Source: Aestuariirhabdus haliotis
GTDB taxonomy: Bacteria > Pseudomonadota > Gammaproteobacteria > Pseudomonadales > Aestuariirhabdaceae
NCBI RefSeq assembly: GCF_023509475.1
Contig: NZ_JAKSDZ010000014.1
Location: 1-64,000 of the forward strand
Direction: 5' to 3'
Length of the DNA: 64,000 nucleotides
Shown here: piece after piece, positions 35,932-45,755 of the stretch
How positions within the stretch are numbered: the stretch's first letter is position 1
How the letters are laid out: every line of letters starts with the position of its first letter
Position numbers and translations under genes: made by a program
The notes under the pieces: model-generated
Databases searched by the model: none
What the model was told of the DNA's origin: nothing
Seen by the model: only the letters and a program-made list of their open reading frames with translations

Positions 35932-36459
35932 CTAGCCTGCCGGCAACAGACGAAGGGTCAGTTCTTCGCCGCGTTGGGTAAATTCAAGCTGGCGAAGGGC
36001 GCTCATACCCAGCAGAACCTCATTGCCGTGCATGGCGGGATTGATCGTGGCAGAAACATCATGAAGTAAAATGTTGCCAAGTTTGAGTTGGTCAATACGG
36101 GTGTTGTAAACCTGGACCCGGCCGTTGGCGGTTTGGGCGTAGCTGGGGAGACCTCGCTTTAAACCGATCTCTTTGGCCAGATCGCTCGCAACGACCACGG
36201 CCGTAGCGCCAGTGTCCAGAAGCAGGGTGGCATTGTGGCCGTTAATGGTGCCCCCGAGCACATAATGACCATAGCGATTCTGCTTGAGCACCAGCTCAGG
36301 GTTGCCCTGGATGTCAGTTTGGGTGGCGGGAGTAGCATTGGGGTTGTAGAGCTGTTCTTCGACACCGGCAAAGTAACGGGTCAGCAGCACCAGCCCAATG
36401 ATCCAGGCGACGGCCATCATCCAGCGTCCGGAGCGTTTGTGAGGGTTATTTTGAGTCAT
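35932..36459 (-). CDS. Membrane-anchored retropepsin-like aspartic protease
   Basis: This 175-residue protein belongs to the bacterial retroviral-type protease family. One TM helix (residues ~13-30, WMMAVAWIIGLVLL) anchors it, with the domain probably periplasmic. The catalytic motif LLDTGATAVVVA is preceded by HYVLGGTINGHNATL, and a second family strand GNEVLLGMSALRQLEF follows. A single DTG indicates action as a dimer. The substrate is unknown. It is divergent from the DUF1631 gene. Confidence 0.85.
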   Translation of the reverse strand: MTQNNPHKRSGRWMMAVAWIIGLVLLTRYFAGVEEQLYNPNATPATQTDIQGNPELVLKQNRYGHYVLGGTINGHNATLLLDTGATAVVVASDLAKEIGLKRGLPSYAQTANGRVQVYNTRIDQLKLGNILLHDVSATINPAMHGNEVLLGMSALRQLEFTQRGEELTLRLLPAG

Positions 36460-36788
36460 ATCGCATTATAAACAGACCCCCTTGTCAGGGCATAGCGGGA
36501 ACCGGTATCTATCCTATATTTTCAAATGTTCTGAAAAGTTATTGTTTTAAGTAGAACAGCAATAAAAAAGATGGAAAATTGACACAGATATAGAGTCTCT
36601 GTGACATAGCTCCCGAACGGGCAAAAATATTGGGCTAGAGAGCGTAATATCGTTTTATACTGGCTTCCACACAATGGCCAGGATAGCCATTTGAAACTAT
36701 CAGTACTTCAAGGAATGGGGCTGGAACGGGGGATGACGATCCCAGGTCGGGTTGAATAGAGAAACCCGTCGAGATTGGAGAGGGTGCG
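36460..36788. other. Divergent intergenic region before the DUF1631 gene
   Basis: This 329-bp region is AT-rich in its first half (about 36520-36590). TTGACA at 36579-36584 is a perfect -35 on the plus strand, but the matching -10 (TGACAT after 17 bp) is poor. The DUF1631 ATG at 36789 follows TTGGAGAGGGTGCG, a good ribosome site. No small gene is supported. Confidence 0.4.
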
Positions 36789-39179
36789 ATGACGAAAGAT
36801 TCCAAGGTTGTATCGCTGGCGCAAGCCAGTGGCAGCAGCGCGCCTGGACTAAAGCTGGCCAGACCACTATTAAAGATTCGCCAGCAGGGTATTAAACAGT
36901 TGGCGGTTCTGCTTAGAGGTCTTTTTGACAACGCCGACGATACCCTCTTTGAGATGGCAGATAAGGCTGGCTCTAACTCCGAACAAAACGTCTACTTCGA
37001 AGCCATGCGTGACCTGCGAATGAAGCGTCGGGTCATGGAGTCCAAGTTCTATAAGGCGATTGATGAAGGTTTTCAGGGCTTGGCCAAGGCCGAAACCCCC
37101 GAAGTCTCGCTGGGCAGTGTTTCCATGGACGGCCTCAGCGTGTTGCAGAACGACGAGCTTGAGCAATCTGTCGCCGTAGAAACCATGGTTTCGCGTGTGG
37201 TTAATCGCGATCAGGGAATGGCCCTGACCCATCTCACAACCCGTATCGATTCCCTGGTTGGGCGCAGTATCAACCAGAACAACAATCCGATGGGACCAAA
37301 ACTCCTCTGCGAGTCTTTTTGTGTCGCCTGTAAAGAGCTTGATGTTGAGATCAAGGTTAAATTGATTGTTTTCAAGCTCTTTGAAAAATACGTTCTCAAT
37401 CAAATTGAAAAACTCTACGTCGAGCTGAACCATACGCTGGTGTCCGACGGTGTGCTGCCTGGTCTTTCCATGACTCCGCAGGCCCGCAAGGCAGCTGTTC
37501 AGAGGCGCTCTCTGGATCAAGCGCCCCAGGTCGCCTCAGACGCAGCCGCCCCAGGTGGTGCGAGCGCCCAGACTGAGGCTGGCGAACCCCAGGCTGCTGA
37601 GCTTCATATTGCCCAGCAGGTATTTGGCACCCTGCGTACTTTGTTGGCGCGTTCAGGCGTGACCCAACGTGAACCTGTTAGTGGCTCCTCCGCAGGGCCA
37701 GCCAGTACCGCCAGTCAGCAAGAGTTGATGGGCATGCTGTCCCAATTGCAGCAAAGTACCGAACAGCTTGAGCCTGACAGCGCGCCATCCCAGGGCGAGG
37801 TGGAGGACGTCAGAGGTGCTCTTCATGGCTTAATGTCCAACGAGCAGCGCAATGCTTCCCTCAGCAGTGTGGATGATGATGCTATCAATCTGGTGTCCAT
37901 GCTGTTTGAGTTTATTCTCGACGATAAAAATTTACCCGAGAGCGTTAAAGCGCTGTTGGGGCGCATGCAGATCCCCATCCTGAAAGTGGCTGTGATCGAC
38001 AAGGCGTTTTTCAGTAAAGGATCCCACCCTGCCCGTAAGCTGCTCAACGAAATGGCGTCGGCGGCTATGGGCTGGAACGATCAGGACAGTAAAACTCAGG
38101 ATCGCCTGTTCCAGAAAATGGAGCAGGTTGTCTTTCGGATTCTGCGCGAATTCGAAGACAATATCTCGATCTTTAACGAATGTCTGGATGATTTTCTGGG
38201 CTTCGTGGTCCGGGAGCAACGCCGCAGCGAGTTGATGGAACAGCGGGTTCGTGATGCAGAAGAAGGTCGTGCAAAAAGCGAAGCGGCTCGCAATGCTGTG
38301 CAACAGGCCTTGGCCGATAAAATGGTCGGTTTATCTCTGCCTTCAGTGGTCGTGAGCTTGCTCGAAGACGCCTGGAGCCGGGTGATGATGCTGATCTACC
38401 TGAAAGAGGGCGACCAATCACCGCGTTGGATTCACTCTCTCAAGACGGTGGATGCCCTGATCTGGAGTGTTAGCCCGATCAACGACGCAGAAGATCGAAA
38501 GAAGTTGTTGAAGATGGTTCCGGGTTTGCTGAAGCAGTTACGCCTCGGGCTCACCGAAATTGCCTTCGACTCTTTCGCCATGAACAAGTTGTTTGCCGAG
38601 CTGGAAGCGATCCATCTGAGTAGCTTCAAACCCAAGCAGCAAGGGAATCAGCAAGAGGTGAAGTCCAAGGTAGCCAATATTGTGGCGCCACCCCTGGAGG
38701 CACCCAAAGCGGCTCCGGCTAGCCCTGTAAACTCTCCAGACAACGATTCAGCACTAACCACAGTAAAGCAGGTAAAGTCTTCCGAAGCCGCCCCTGAGAT
38801 CGAGCCAGTACAAGCGGTTCATGTTCGTCTCAAGGGGGTTGAGCCTGTTGCCCCTGAACCCGAAGCCGAAACCGTTGAGTTGGCCGATGATGATCCTAGC
38901 TATCGCCTGATCGATAGCCTGAAAGTTGGGGCCTGGGTAGAGTTTAACGAAAGTGAAGAGAATCATTTCCGTTGCAAATTGGCCGCTCATATCAAGGTCA
39001 CCGGCAAGTACATCTTTGTGAACCGTACCGGGGTTAAAGTCGCAGAGAAAACCCGTAACGGTCTTGCTGTTGAATTGCGAGATGGTGGTATGAGATTGCT
39101 CGATGATGCCCTGTTGTTTGATCGGGCTCTTGAATCGGTTATCGGTAACCTGCGACAAATGAACCCAAATGCCCGGTAA
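36789..39179 (+). CDS. DUF1631-family protein
   Basis: The large cytoplasmic protein has 796 residues and is mostly helical, with low-complexity Ala/Pro/Glu linkers at ~235-340 and ~615-690. The DUF1631 family is recognised from its size, the DNADDTLFEMADKAGSN start, and the C-terminal block LKVGAWVEFNESEENHFRCKLA, which resembles a PilZ-like barrel without the arginine motif. The function is unknown in all relatives. Its place beside ampD and nadC is conserved in Pseudomonas-type genomes. A terminator follows. Confidence 0.8.
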   Translation: MTKDSKVVSLAQASGSSAPGLKLARPLLKIRQQGIKQLAVLLRGLFDNADDTLFEMADKAGSNSEQNVYFEAMRDLRMKRRVMESKFYKAIDEGFQGLAKAETPEVSLGSVSMDGLSVLQNDELEQSVAVETMVSRVVNRDQGMALTHLTTRIDSLVGRSINQNNNPMGPKLLCESFCVACKELDVEIKVKLIVFKLFEKYVLNQIEKLYVELNHTLVSDGVLPGLSMTPQARKAAVQRRSLDQAPQVASDAAAPGGASAQTEAGEPQAAELHIAQQVFGTLRTLLARSGVTQREPVSGSSAGPASTASQQELMGMLSQLQQSTEQLEPDSAPSQGEVEDVRGALHGLMSNEQRNASLSSVDDDAINLVSMLFEFILDDKNLPESVKALLGRMQIPILKVAVIDKAFFSKGSHPARKLLNEMASAAMGWNDQDSKTQDRLFQKMEQVVFRILREFEDNISIFNECLDDFLGFVVREQRRSELMEQRVRDAEEGRAKSEAARNAVQQALADKMVGLSLPSVVVSLLEDAWSRVMMLIYLKEGDQSPRWIHSLKTVDALIWSVSPINDAEDRKKLLKMVPGLLKQLRLGLTEIAFDSFAMNKLFAELEAIHLSSFKPKQQGNQQEVKSKVANIVAPPLEAPKAAPASPVNSPDNDSALTTVKQVKSSEAAPEIEPVQAVHVRLKGVEPVAPEPEAETVELADDDPSYRLIDSLKVGAWVEFNESEENHFRCKLAAHIKVTGKYIFVNRTGVKVAEKTRNGLAVELRDGGMRLLDDALLFDRALESVIGNLRQMNPNAR

Positions 39180-39202
39180 TGCATAAGATTGCGGTATTCG
39201 GG

Positions 39203-39229
39203 AAAGGCAGCTGATAAGCTGCCTTTTTG
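39203..39229 (+). terminator. Intrinsic terminator after the DUF1631 gene
   Basis: AAAGGCAGCT (39203-39212), loop GATA and AGCTGCCTTT (39217-39226) run into TTGTT. The stem of ten perfect pairs with a T-tract ends the DUF1631 transcript before ampD. Confidence 0.8.
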
Positions 39230-39253
39230 TTATATGTTTCTGAGTTAGCATCC

Positions 39254-39832
39254 ATGTTTACATTGACCCGTCAGGGCTTGATTGAAGGCGTTCGCTTCCT
39301 GGCATCTCCCAACTGTGAAGAACGACCCGAGAATACGGATATTTCCCTGTTGGTGATCCACAACATCAGTTTACCGCCGGGTCAATTTGGTTCGGGTGAT
39401 ATCGTCGATTTTTTCCTCAACCGACTTGATAGCGGTCGTCATCCCTACTTTCGGACGATCTGTGATTTACGAGTCTCTGCACACTTGCTGATCGACCGCC
39501 AGGGCGAGGTCATTCAGTTTGTTCCCCTGCAACAGCGTGCATGGCATGCGGGTGTGTCCTGTTATGAGGGTACTGAGAATTGTAACGATTTCTCTATCGG
39601 TATAGAGCTGGAGGGCTGTGATGACGAGCCTTACACTGATGTCCAGTACCGTCTTCTGGCCAGTATTTCACAGCTCCTGTGTGAGCATTATCCTGCCCTG
39701 ACGCCGGAGCGTATTTGTGGCCACAGCGATATTGCACCTGGCCGTAAGACAGACCCCGGGCCTGCATTTCGCTGGGATTATTTTCGCTCATTGCTATTTG
39801 CGGGCAATGAATCAGGGGCAACGATTGTTTGA
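39254..39832 (+). CDS. ampD: 1,6-anhydro-N-acetylmuramyl-L-alanine amidase AmpD
   Basis: AmpD is a cytoplasmic zinc amidase that cleaves the peptide from anhydro-muropeptides during wall recycling, and so keeps AmpR-type beta-lactamase induction low. The ATG at 39254 gives 192 residues. VIHNISLPPGQFG holds the first zinc His, RAWHAGVS is a family segment, and GHSDIAPGRKTDPG carries the remaining ligands and catalytic Lys region. A TTG nine codons earlier lies close to the terminator and was rejected. AmpG, which imports the substrate, is encoded 5 kb away. Confidence 0.95.
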   Translation: MFTLTRQGLIEGVRFLASPNCEERPENTDISLLVIHNISLPPGQFGSGDIVDFFLNRLDSGRHPYFRTICDLRVSAHLLIDRQGEVIQFVPLQQRAWHAGVSCYEGTENCNDFSIGIELEGCDDEPYTDVQYRLLASISQLLCEHYPALTPERICGHSDIAPGRKTDPGPAFRWDYFRSLLFAGNESGATIV

Positions 39833-39873
39833 GGCTTGGGTCGTTAAGGTTTGCTTTGCTTAATCAAACGGTC

Positions 39874-40827
39874 TTAATGAATCCCAAGCACCGCCAGTTC
39901 GTCAAGTAATCGCTGGTGTTCGGGCAGGTGAATCCCGGCCTGCCTGGCTTGCTCGATCACAAATCCATTCATAAACGCCAGTTCTGTAGTTTTACCGCGC
40001 TGGACATCCTGGTAAGTGGAGGAGAAGTTCTGTGCGGTATCCTTCGCGATGGTGCGCACCTGCTGAATAAGGTCGAGCCCCGGGTCAATTCCCAGATTCT
40101 GGAAGAGTTGGATCGTTTCCCGGCTTAAAGCATCCATACGGTCGCAATAAGGGGGGCGAAGCAGATCGCCATTTTTGCAGCCATAGAGTGCAGTCAACCC
40201 ATTGATACTGCTATTAATCGCGAGTTTTAACCACAACCTGTTGGTAATGCAGGGGTCACATTTTACGGTTAGCTCACTGCGTGAAAGATCTTTTGCAATA
40301 GCCCTGCTTTGATCATCTACTGGTTCAGAATTTCGATTCAGCTTGCCAAGCCAGCTGGTTCCGTAACCCGCATGGACGACCTCCCGGTTAGTGGCAACAT
40401 AAGCGCCTTCAGTTGTGCTCAGGCAGTAGATATCAAACTGAGGGAAGCTCGTTATTATCGCTTGTTGGCTACCCATTCCGTTTTGGCAGAGAACGACCAA
40501 AGCCCCGGGGGCAAGGAAATTTTGCGCCTGAACGATCGCTTGGAAGGCTTCCGGTGCTTTACAGCATAGGAGTAATTTATGGATCGGAGTCTGGCGTTCG
40601 TGCAATGTCGTACGGGGGACAGCAAGCTGGATCGGCTCCGCTGAAGGTGTATCGCGAAAAGCCAGGGGCGTCGGAGTCGAGATCGGGTGGCGAACCAGCA
40701 GCTCTACTTCAACGCTCTGCTGGAAAAGTTTGGCAGCCCACAGTGATCCAATGGCGCCCGCTCCGAGGATGACCCAGGGTAGACTAGTGCTGGATGCCTC
40801 GGCACCCTGATATGATGATCCCGACAT
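39874..40827 (-). CDS. panE: 2-dehydropantoate 2-reductase PanE
   Basis: The enzyme reduces ketopantoate to pantoate with NADPH in pantothenate and CoA synthesis. The 317 residues have the dinucleotide loop VILGAGAIGSLWAAKL near residue 19, KLAINSSINGLTALYG with the catalytic Lys and Asn, and TELAFMNGFVIEQA with the conserved Glu. It lies 6 bp downstream of the REC-GGDEF gene on the same strand, so they are probably cotranscribed. Related ketopantoate-reductase-like proteins exist, so confidence in the exact substrate is moderate. Confidence 0.85.
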   Translation of the reverse strand: MSGSSYQGAEASSTSLPWVILGAGAIGSLWAAKLFQQSVEVELLVRHPISTPTPLAFRDTPSAEPIQLAVPRTTLHERQTPIHKLLLCCKAPEAFQAIVQAQNFLAPGALVVLCQNGMGSQQAIITSFPQFDIYCLSTTEGAYVATNREVVHAGYGTSWLGKLNRNSEPVDDQSRAIAKDLSRSELTVKCDPCITNRLWLKLAINSSINGLTALYGCKNGDLLRPPYCDRMDALSRETIQLFQNLGIDPGLDLIQQVRTIAKDTAQNFSSTYQDVQRGKTTELAFMNGFVIEQARQAGIHLPEHQRLLDELAVLGIH

Positions 40828-40833
40828 GGCCGA

Positions 40834-41805
40834 TTAGTCACCGGTCGGGGAGCGATATTCGCATTCCAGGATGCGACTGCTATCAATTTGCTGGCTCGAC
40901 TCCTGCTGCAGCCACTCCAGTATCGACTTGGCGTCAATGTCACCTTGACGGGCATCGACGCCACACAGCAAGGTGCTGGCTTGAACCGAAACGAAGCCAG
41001 CTGAGGTTTTAAAGGCTTTGAGATTGATACCTTCGTGGATGCGCTTAAAACTGCCACTGCTGCACTGATGCAAGCTGGGTATGGTGGAGACAACCGCAAA
41101 CTGGGTCGGCTCCAGGCGACAGGCGGTATCCAGCGGTCGCACTAGCTGATCCAGACGGCGACCAACGCCACGCACGACCTCATCGATGATGGTTCGGCTG
41201 TATCTGGCTTTCAGGCGCTCTGTTTGCTGAATATCGATCAATAACAGGTACGCGGCCTGATTGCGCTCTTGGACATATTTAAGGCTTTGCTGGAGTTTTT
41301 TTAGCATATACCGGCTGTTGCCCAAGCCGGTTAAGCCGTCAACCAGGTTTTGACTGCGCAGACGTTGATTGTTTTCCAATAACAACTGGTTCTGGTTAAG
41401 CAGCTTGTTCTGGATCGCCGACATACGTTGTGCGGCAAAGATTCTCGGGGGTAGCTGTTCGTTCATCACGGACTTGTGAATGAAGTCATCTACCTGACGA
41501 TCGAAGGCTTCTTCTACGGCATCGATACCCTCCTTGGCGGTCAGCAACAGGATGTAGGTGAAGTGGTTGCTGGCTTCATCAAGTTGACGGACCCGGCTGG
41601 TGAGCTCGAGCCCATCCATTTCTGGCATTAGCCAATCGGCAACCAAAATGCTGACCGGGTTACTTTCGAGTTCGTTGAGAGCTTCAATCGCGCTGGTGGC
41701 ATATCGTATGTTGCTGAAACCGGTGCGTTCCAGAGTGCGGCCGATCATGGCGCTGCTAAATCGGGCATCGTCAACCACCATAATGGAGCAATTAGGATCG
41801 ATCAT
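40834..41805 (-). CDS. Response regulator with degenerate GGDEF domain
   Basis: The 323-residue cytoplasmic protein has an intact receiver domain (VVDDARF, phospho-Asp in LVADWLMPEMDGLEL, LLTAKEG, Lys in HKS). A coiled-coil linker precedes a GGDEF-like fold starting DGLTGLGNSRYML. The catalytic motif is lost (CRLEPTQFAVVS), so it cannot be a normal cyclase. It may bind nucleotide or partner proteins after phosphorylation. No kinase gene is adjacent. Confidence 0.85.
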   Translation of the reverse strand: MIDPNCSIMVVDDARFSSAMIGRTLERTGFSNIRYATSAIEALNELESNPVSILVADWLMPEMDGLELTSRVRQLDEASNHFTYILLLTAKEGIDAVEEAFDRQVDDFIHKSVMNEQLPPRIFAAQRMSAIQNKLLNQNQLLLENNQRLRSQNLVDGLTGLGNSRYMLKKLQQSLKYVQERNQAAYLLLIDIQQTERLKARYSRTIIDEVVRGVGRRLDQLVRPLDTACRLEPTQFAVVSTIPSLHQCSSGSFKRIHEGINLKAFKTSAGFVSVQASTLLCGVDARQGDIDAKSILEWLQQESSQQIDSSRILECEYRSPTGD

Positions 41806-41869
41806 TTATTCCCCTTCGCCGTGTCCGCCAGATTGGTGTGCCATGTCACCAACCAGCATTAAGATACGC

Positions 41870-41875
41870 TATAAT
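41870..41875 (+). promoter_or_regulatory. Perfect -10 element upstream of yajQ
   Basis: TATAAT lies 86 bp before the yajQ ATG on the plus strand. No good -35 at the normal spacing is visible, so this may be a weak or activated promoter. Confidence 0.35.
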
Positions 41876-41961
41876 ACCCGATTTGGTGCCGTGGCACTGT
41901 GCCTGCACTTTATGATCTGTTTTGCTCCCTCCCGGAGCCGTACTGAATACAAGGAATTACC

Positions 41962-42444
41962 ATGCCTTCATTTGATACCGTTTCTGAAGTAGACATGCAA
42001 GAGCTGACCAACGCGGTCGATCAGGCCAGTCGTGAACTCGAGACTCGATACGATTTCAGGGGGGTGGAAGCGGCGTTCGAACGCAATGAAAACAAGGTCA
42101 CAATGGTGGCCGAAGCCGATTTTCAGCTGCAACAGTTACTGGAAATCTTAAAAGGCAAGCTGATCAAGCGTAGTATCGATGTGAAATGTCTGGATGTGGC
42201 AGATCACTATGCTTCGGGCAAACAGGTAAAACAGGAAGTGACGATTCGTGAAGGCCTGGATAAAGAGATCACCAAAAAAATCGTCAAGTTGATCAAGGAC
42301 TCCAAGGTCAAGGTGCAGGCGGCTATTCAGGGTGACAAGGTGCGAGTAACCGGCAAGAAGCGCGATGATTTGCAGCAGTGCATGGCGCTACTGCGTGAGG
42401 CCGAGCTGGATCTGCCACTACAGTTTAATAATTTTCGCGACTAG
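41962..42444 (+). CDS. yajQ: YajQ-family nucleotide-binding protein
   Basis: The 160-residue protein has two ferredoxin-like RNA-binding-type folds. [21 protein letters not shown] and ETRYDFRG at the start, then [13 protein letters not shown] and FNNFRD at the end, are family hallmarks. Members from Xanthomonas and Pseudomonas bind c-di-GMP and affect transcription, which fits the many c-di-GMP genes here. GGAATTACC before the ATG is a modest ribosome site. Confidence 0.95.
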   Translation: MPSFDTVSEVDMQELTNAVDQASRELETRYDFRGVEAAFERNENKVTMVAEADFQLQQLLEILKGKLIKRSIDVKCLDVADHYASGKQVKQEVTIREGLDKEITKKIVKLIKDSKVKVQAAIQGDKVRVTGKKRDDLQQCMALLREAELDLPLQFNNFRD

Positions 42445-42502
42445 CCAGCCAATGTGTTCCTGACCGGGGCGGACTGCACTGGTCAGGAGTTTTAACCGCC
42501 AA

Positions 42503-43516
42503 TTATCCGCGTTCCCAACGGAACAGGCGCGATGCCAGGGCAACAAATAGAAGGGTCATAACCCCCAATGCCAGCAGGTGGTGGCCCACATCCAGCAAGC
42601 CGGCCCCATCGATCATCACGGATCGTGCCGCAGCGACGATATGGGTCAGTGGCAATAGCTGTGCGAATGATTGCATCCAGGGATGAGCCCCTTCCAGTGA
42701 AAACCAGACGCCGGAGAGGAACATCATCGGCCAGCTACAGATATTCAAAAGTCCACCTGCCAGTTCTTCACTGGCGGTATGTGCGGCGATTAACAGCCCT
42801 AAAGAGATCATGCTGATCGCCCCCATCAGGGCAACCAGTAATAGCGCCAGGTAAGAGCCGAGCATAATGAAATCTATTAACAACTTGCTGCCGATAAAAA
42901 TCAGGCTACTGATGGTCAGGGTAATCATCAATCGGGATGTGACCTGCGCGCTGACAAATTGGGCGGCGCTGATTGGGGTTGCTTGCAGGCGTTTGAGTAC
43001 GCCATTTTTGCGGTAGCGAACGATTACATACCCGACCCCGAATAATGAACTGAACATCATGTTCATACCCAGGATGCCCGGCATAACCCAGTCGAGGTAA
43101 CGCACGGCTCGCCCGCTCACGGATTGACGAAGGTGGGGGGATTGTTCTGCCTGCTCATCGGTCGTTAGTAGTGCTTGCAAGAAGTAGCCGTTGCGGCTGT
43201 CCGGGTTAATCCAGTAGCGAGTAGGCTCTCCAGCCTCCAGCAGTAAATCGATCTGGTGGTAACGTACTCGATCGATCCCTGTCTCGCGGTCTTTAAAGGC
43301 GACCCATTGAATGTAATCAAGATGTTGTAGCGGTAAGGGTTGTTGGGAAGGTTGATCCACATAGCCTACCTTGAACAGATCTCGCTGTTCGTTAGAGAAG
43401 GCAAAGGAGAATCCGATGACGATAAAGATCGGCAGAATCAATGACCAGGCCAGCGCCGATCGGTCACGAAGATATTCCTTGTTGCGGGCCAGCAATAGAG
43501 CCAGAAAAGCGCGCAT
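42503..43516 (-). CDS. ABC-2 type exporter permease
   Basis: The 337-residue membrane protein has an N-terminal helix (LAWSLILPIFIVIGFSFAF), a large periplasmic loop (~45-140) and five C-terminal helices, the ABC-2 exporter layout. It follows its ATPase with no intergenic base and shares an operon with ampG. The substrate is unknown. The NodJ/YhhJ-like architecture suggests drug or lipid-linked export rather than import. Confidence 0.88.
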   Translation of the reverse strand: MRAFLALLLARNKEYLRDRSALAWSLILPIFIVIGFSFAFSNEQRDLFKVGYVDQPSQQPLPLQHLDYIQWVAFKDRETGIDRVRYHQIDLLLEAGEPTRYWINPDSRNGYFLQALLTTDEQAEQSPHLRQSVSGRAVRYLDWVMPGILGMNMMFSSLFGVGYVIVRYRKNGVLKRLQATPISAAQFVSAQVTSRLMITLTISSLIFIGSKLLIDFIMLGSYLALLLVALMGAISMISLGLLIAAHTASEELAGGLLNICSWPMMFLSGVWFSLEGAHPWMQSFAQLLPLTHIVAAARSVMIDGAGLLDVGHHLLALGVMTLLFVALASRLFRWERG

Positions 43517-44431
43517 CTATTCCCCTCTCAGTTGGTGTCCGGTCAATTTAAGAAAAAGATCATCGAGCGTTCGATTGCGTATTTTCAGACCGGATAGTGG
43601 AATCCCGAGGGCTATAAATTGTTGCAGTGTTGATTCAACTGAGGGGGCAAAAAACTCTATTTCGTGTCCGTTTGCCTGACAGGGGATATCGATCTTATCG
43701 AGCTGATTTTTTACGGCACTCTCAGGCAGGCTGATACAAAGATCATTGAAATGACGATGTAGCAGGCTTTCGGGAGATCCGCTGTCGATGATGCGGCCGC
43801 GATCAAGAATCAGTAATTGGTCGCACAGGAGCTCCGCCTCATCCATGTAGTGGGTGGTTAGCACCAAGGTCTTTCCCTGACGCTTTATATCCCGAATCAA
43901 CTCCCAAAAGCGACGGCGTGACTGAGGGTCCAGGCCGGTGGTAGGTTCATCGAGGAAGATAATCTCAGGATCATTCAATAGTGCCAGCGCCAGCAGAAGC
44001 CGTTGGCGCTGACCGCCGGATAATCGAGTGGCATAGCGATCGCGAAAGCTGTTCAGCTCGCAGAGCTCAACCAGCTCTTCAATCGGCCGGGTTCGTTGAT
44101 AGAAACTGGCAAACAACGACAATATTTCATCCACGCGAAGGTAATCCATCAGCGCGGTGTTCTGGAATTGAATACCAGCATAACGAGTAAAGGCTTTAGT
44201 ACGGGGTTTGCCCCGGAAATGTATGTCGCCGGCGCTGGGCTCTGTGATGCCTTCAATCATCTCCAGGGTTGTTGTTTTCCCTGCCCCGTTTGGTCCCAGC
44301 AACCCAAAACAGACTCCAGCCGGGATGGTAAAACTGATATCGTCCACTGCTACCAGTTCAGGGTATTCCTTACGCAGCCCTACTACTTCAAGCAGGGGGG
44401 CATGTGTCGGCATCGGGTCAGTGAATGCCAT
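43517..44431 (-). CDS. ABC-2 type exporter ATPase
   Basis: The 304-residue ATPase is the partner of the permease directly after it. Walker A is GPNGAGKTTT, the signature LSGGQRQRL, Walker B IIFLDEPTTGLD, and the switch His is in LTTHYMDEAE. The C-terminal ~80 residues form the accessory domain common in drug-type exporters. The ATG at 44431 has AGGA nine bases upstream and overlaps the ampG end by 14 bp; the longer frame to 44509 was rejected. Confidence 0.9.
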   Translation of the reverse strand: MAFTDPMPTHAPLLEVVGLRKEYPELVAVDDISFTIPAGVCFGLLGPNGAGKTTTLEMIEGITEPSAGDIHFRGKPRTKAFTRYAGIQFQNTALMDYLRVDEILSLFASFYQRTRPIEELVELCELNSFRDRYATRLSGGQRQRLLLALALLNDPEIIFLDEPTTGLDPQSRRRFWELIRDIKRQGKTLVLTTHYMDEAELLCDQLLILDRGRIIDSGSPESLLHRHFNDLCISLPESAVKNQLDKIDIPCQANGHEIEFFAPSVESTLQQFIALGIPLSGLKIRNRTLDDLFLKLTGHQLRGE

Positions 44432-45755
44432 CGGTGTTTCCTGTAACGGTCTCGGGTGGCTTCTTCGTTGTTGCTTCGACTTTCCGTCGGTCGTTGCTTG
44501 AGGGGGCATTCTCTATTGCTGGTGCCGGGTCTTCGCCCCAGGGGGCGACTTTGAGCAATAGCAGCATGCCGGGAATAGCCAGCAGGGTGCAGAATATAAA
44601 AAACTGACTCCAGCCAACGGCATCAACAATAAACCCGGTAAACGCATTGGCCACCGTGCGGGGCAAAGCGGTCAACGCCGTAAAGAGGGCTAGTTGCGTG
44701 GCTGTATGGGCGCGACTGGTGCTTCGAGCGATAAAGGCGACGAAGGCGGCCGTGCCGAGTCCGACTCCCAGATATTCGAAACCGATTACCAGCGCGAGTA
44801 ACCACAGATTGTAGCCGTTTTCGGCCAATACTATAAAACCGAGAATGGAAACGATCTGCACTGCACCGAAGACCCAAAGCGCGCGATTGATACCAATGCG
44901 TACCATCAGAACACCGCCAAGGATACCACCAATGATCATGGGCCAAAGTCCGGCGTGTTTAGCGATGACGCCTATTTCAGTCAGACTGAATCCCATATCC
45001 AGATAAAAAGGCGTGGCCAGCGCCGTGGCCATGCTGTCGCCCAGTTTGTATAGAAACATAAAGGCCAGGATCAGGCAGGCCTGGCGGGCTCCGTTGCGAT
45101 TAAAAAACTCGATAAAGGGAGCTTTGACTGCATGCTCCAGAGTCGCTGGTGGCTTGGCTGCATGTGAGGGTTCGTCGACGCTCAGGGTGAGCGCGATGCC
45201 AAACAGCATGAACAGGGCAACGATTGGAAAAACCGTCGACCAGGGCATGATATCGGCCAGAATCAAGGCCAGCGAACCGGGAATCAAACCGGCAATACGG
45301 TACGCATTGACGTGGAATGAGTTGCCCAGTCCAAGTTCGTGGTCGGGCAGGATTTCGCGTCGGTAGGCATCCAGCACAATATCCTGGCTGGCGCTGAAAA
45401 ATGCCATTATGGCTGCGATGGCTGCAATCAAACCCAGATTACTGGTGGGCACCATACCCAACGCTGCGATCGACAGCAGCAAACCCAGTTGGGTGGAAAG
45501 CATCCAGCCCCGTCGCAGCCCCAGTAAAGGAAAACGAAACCGTTCCATCAGGGGAGACCAAAGAAACTTCCAGGTGTAAGGAAAACCGATCAGGGTAAAG
45601 AGACCAATTTCCGTCAGGCTTACTCCCTCGCTACGCAGCCAGGCGGGCAGCATGGAAATCAACACATAGAGTGGTAATCCGGAAGCGAAACCGGTAAAGA
45701 CGCAGATCAGCATGCGACGATTGAGTAGCGCCTGCCAGATAGAGTGTGACGGCAT
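44418..45755 (-). CDS. ampG: Muropeptide permease AmpG
   Basis: AmpG imports anhydro-muropeptides from the periplasm for wall recycling. The 445-residue MFS protein has about 12-14 helices, with FTGFASGLPLYVLISMLPAWL at the start and FSASQDIVLDAYRREIL, the AmpG-specific segment, near residue 130. The ATG at 45755 overlaps the upstream stop (TAATG), favouring it over the codon at 45779. Together with AmpD at 39 kb, it supplies import and cleavage of recycling intermediates. Confidence 0.92.
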   Translation of the reverse strand: MPSHSIWQALLNRRMLICVFTGFASGLPLYVLISMLPAWLRSEGVSLTEIGLFTLIGFPYTWKFLWSPLMERFRFPLLGLRRGWMLSTQLGLLLSIAALGMVPTSNLGLIAAIAAIMAFFSASQDIVLDAYRREILPDHELGLGNSFHVNAYRIAGLIPGSLALILADIMPWSTVFPIVALFMLFGIALTLSVDEPSHAAKPPATLEHAVKAPFIEFFNRNGARQACLILAFMFLYKLGDSMATALATPFYLDMGFSLTEIGVIAKHAGLWPMIIGGILGGVLMVRIGINRALWVFGAVQIVSILGFIVLAENGYNLWLLALVIGFEYLGVGLGTAAFVAFIARSTSRAHTATQLALFTALTALPRTVANAFTGFIVDAVGWSQFFIFCTLLAIPGMLLLLKVAPWGEDPAPAIENAPSSNDRRKVEATTKKPPETVTGNTDGIH

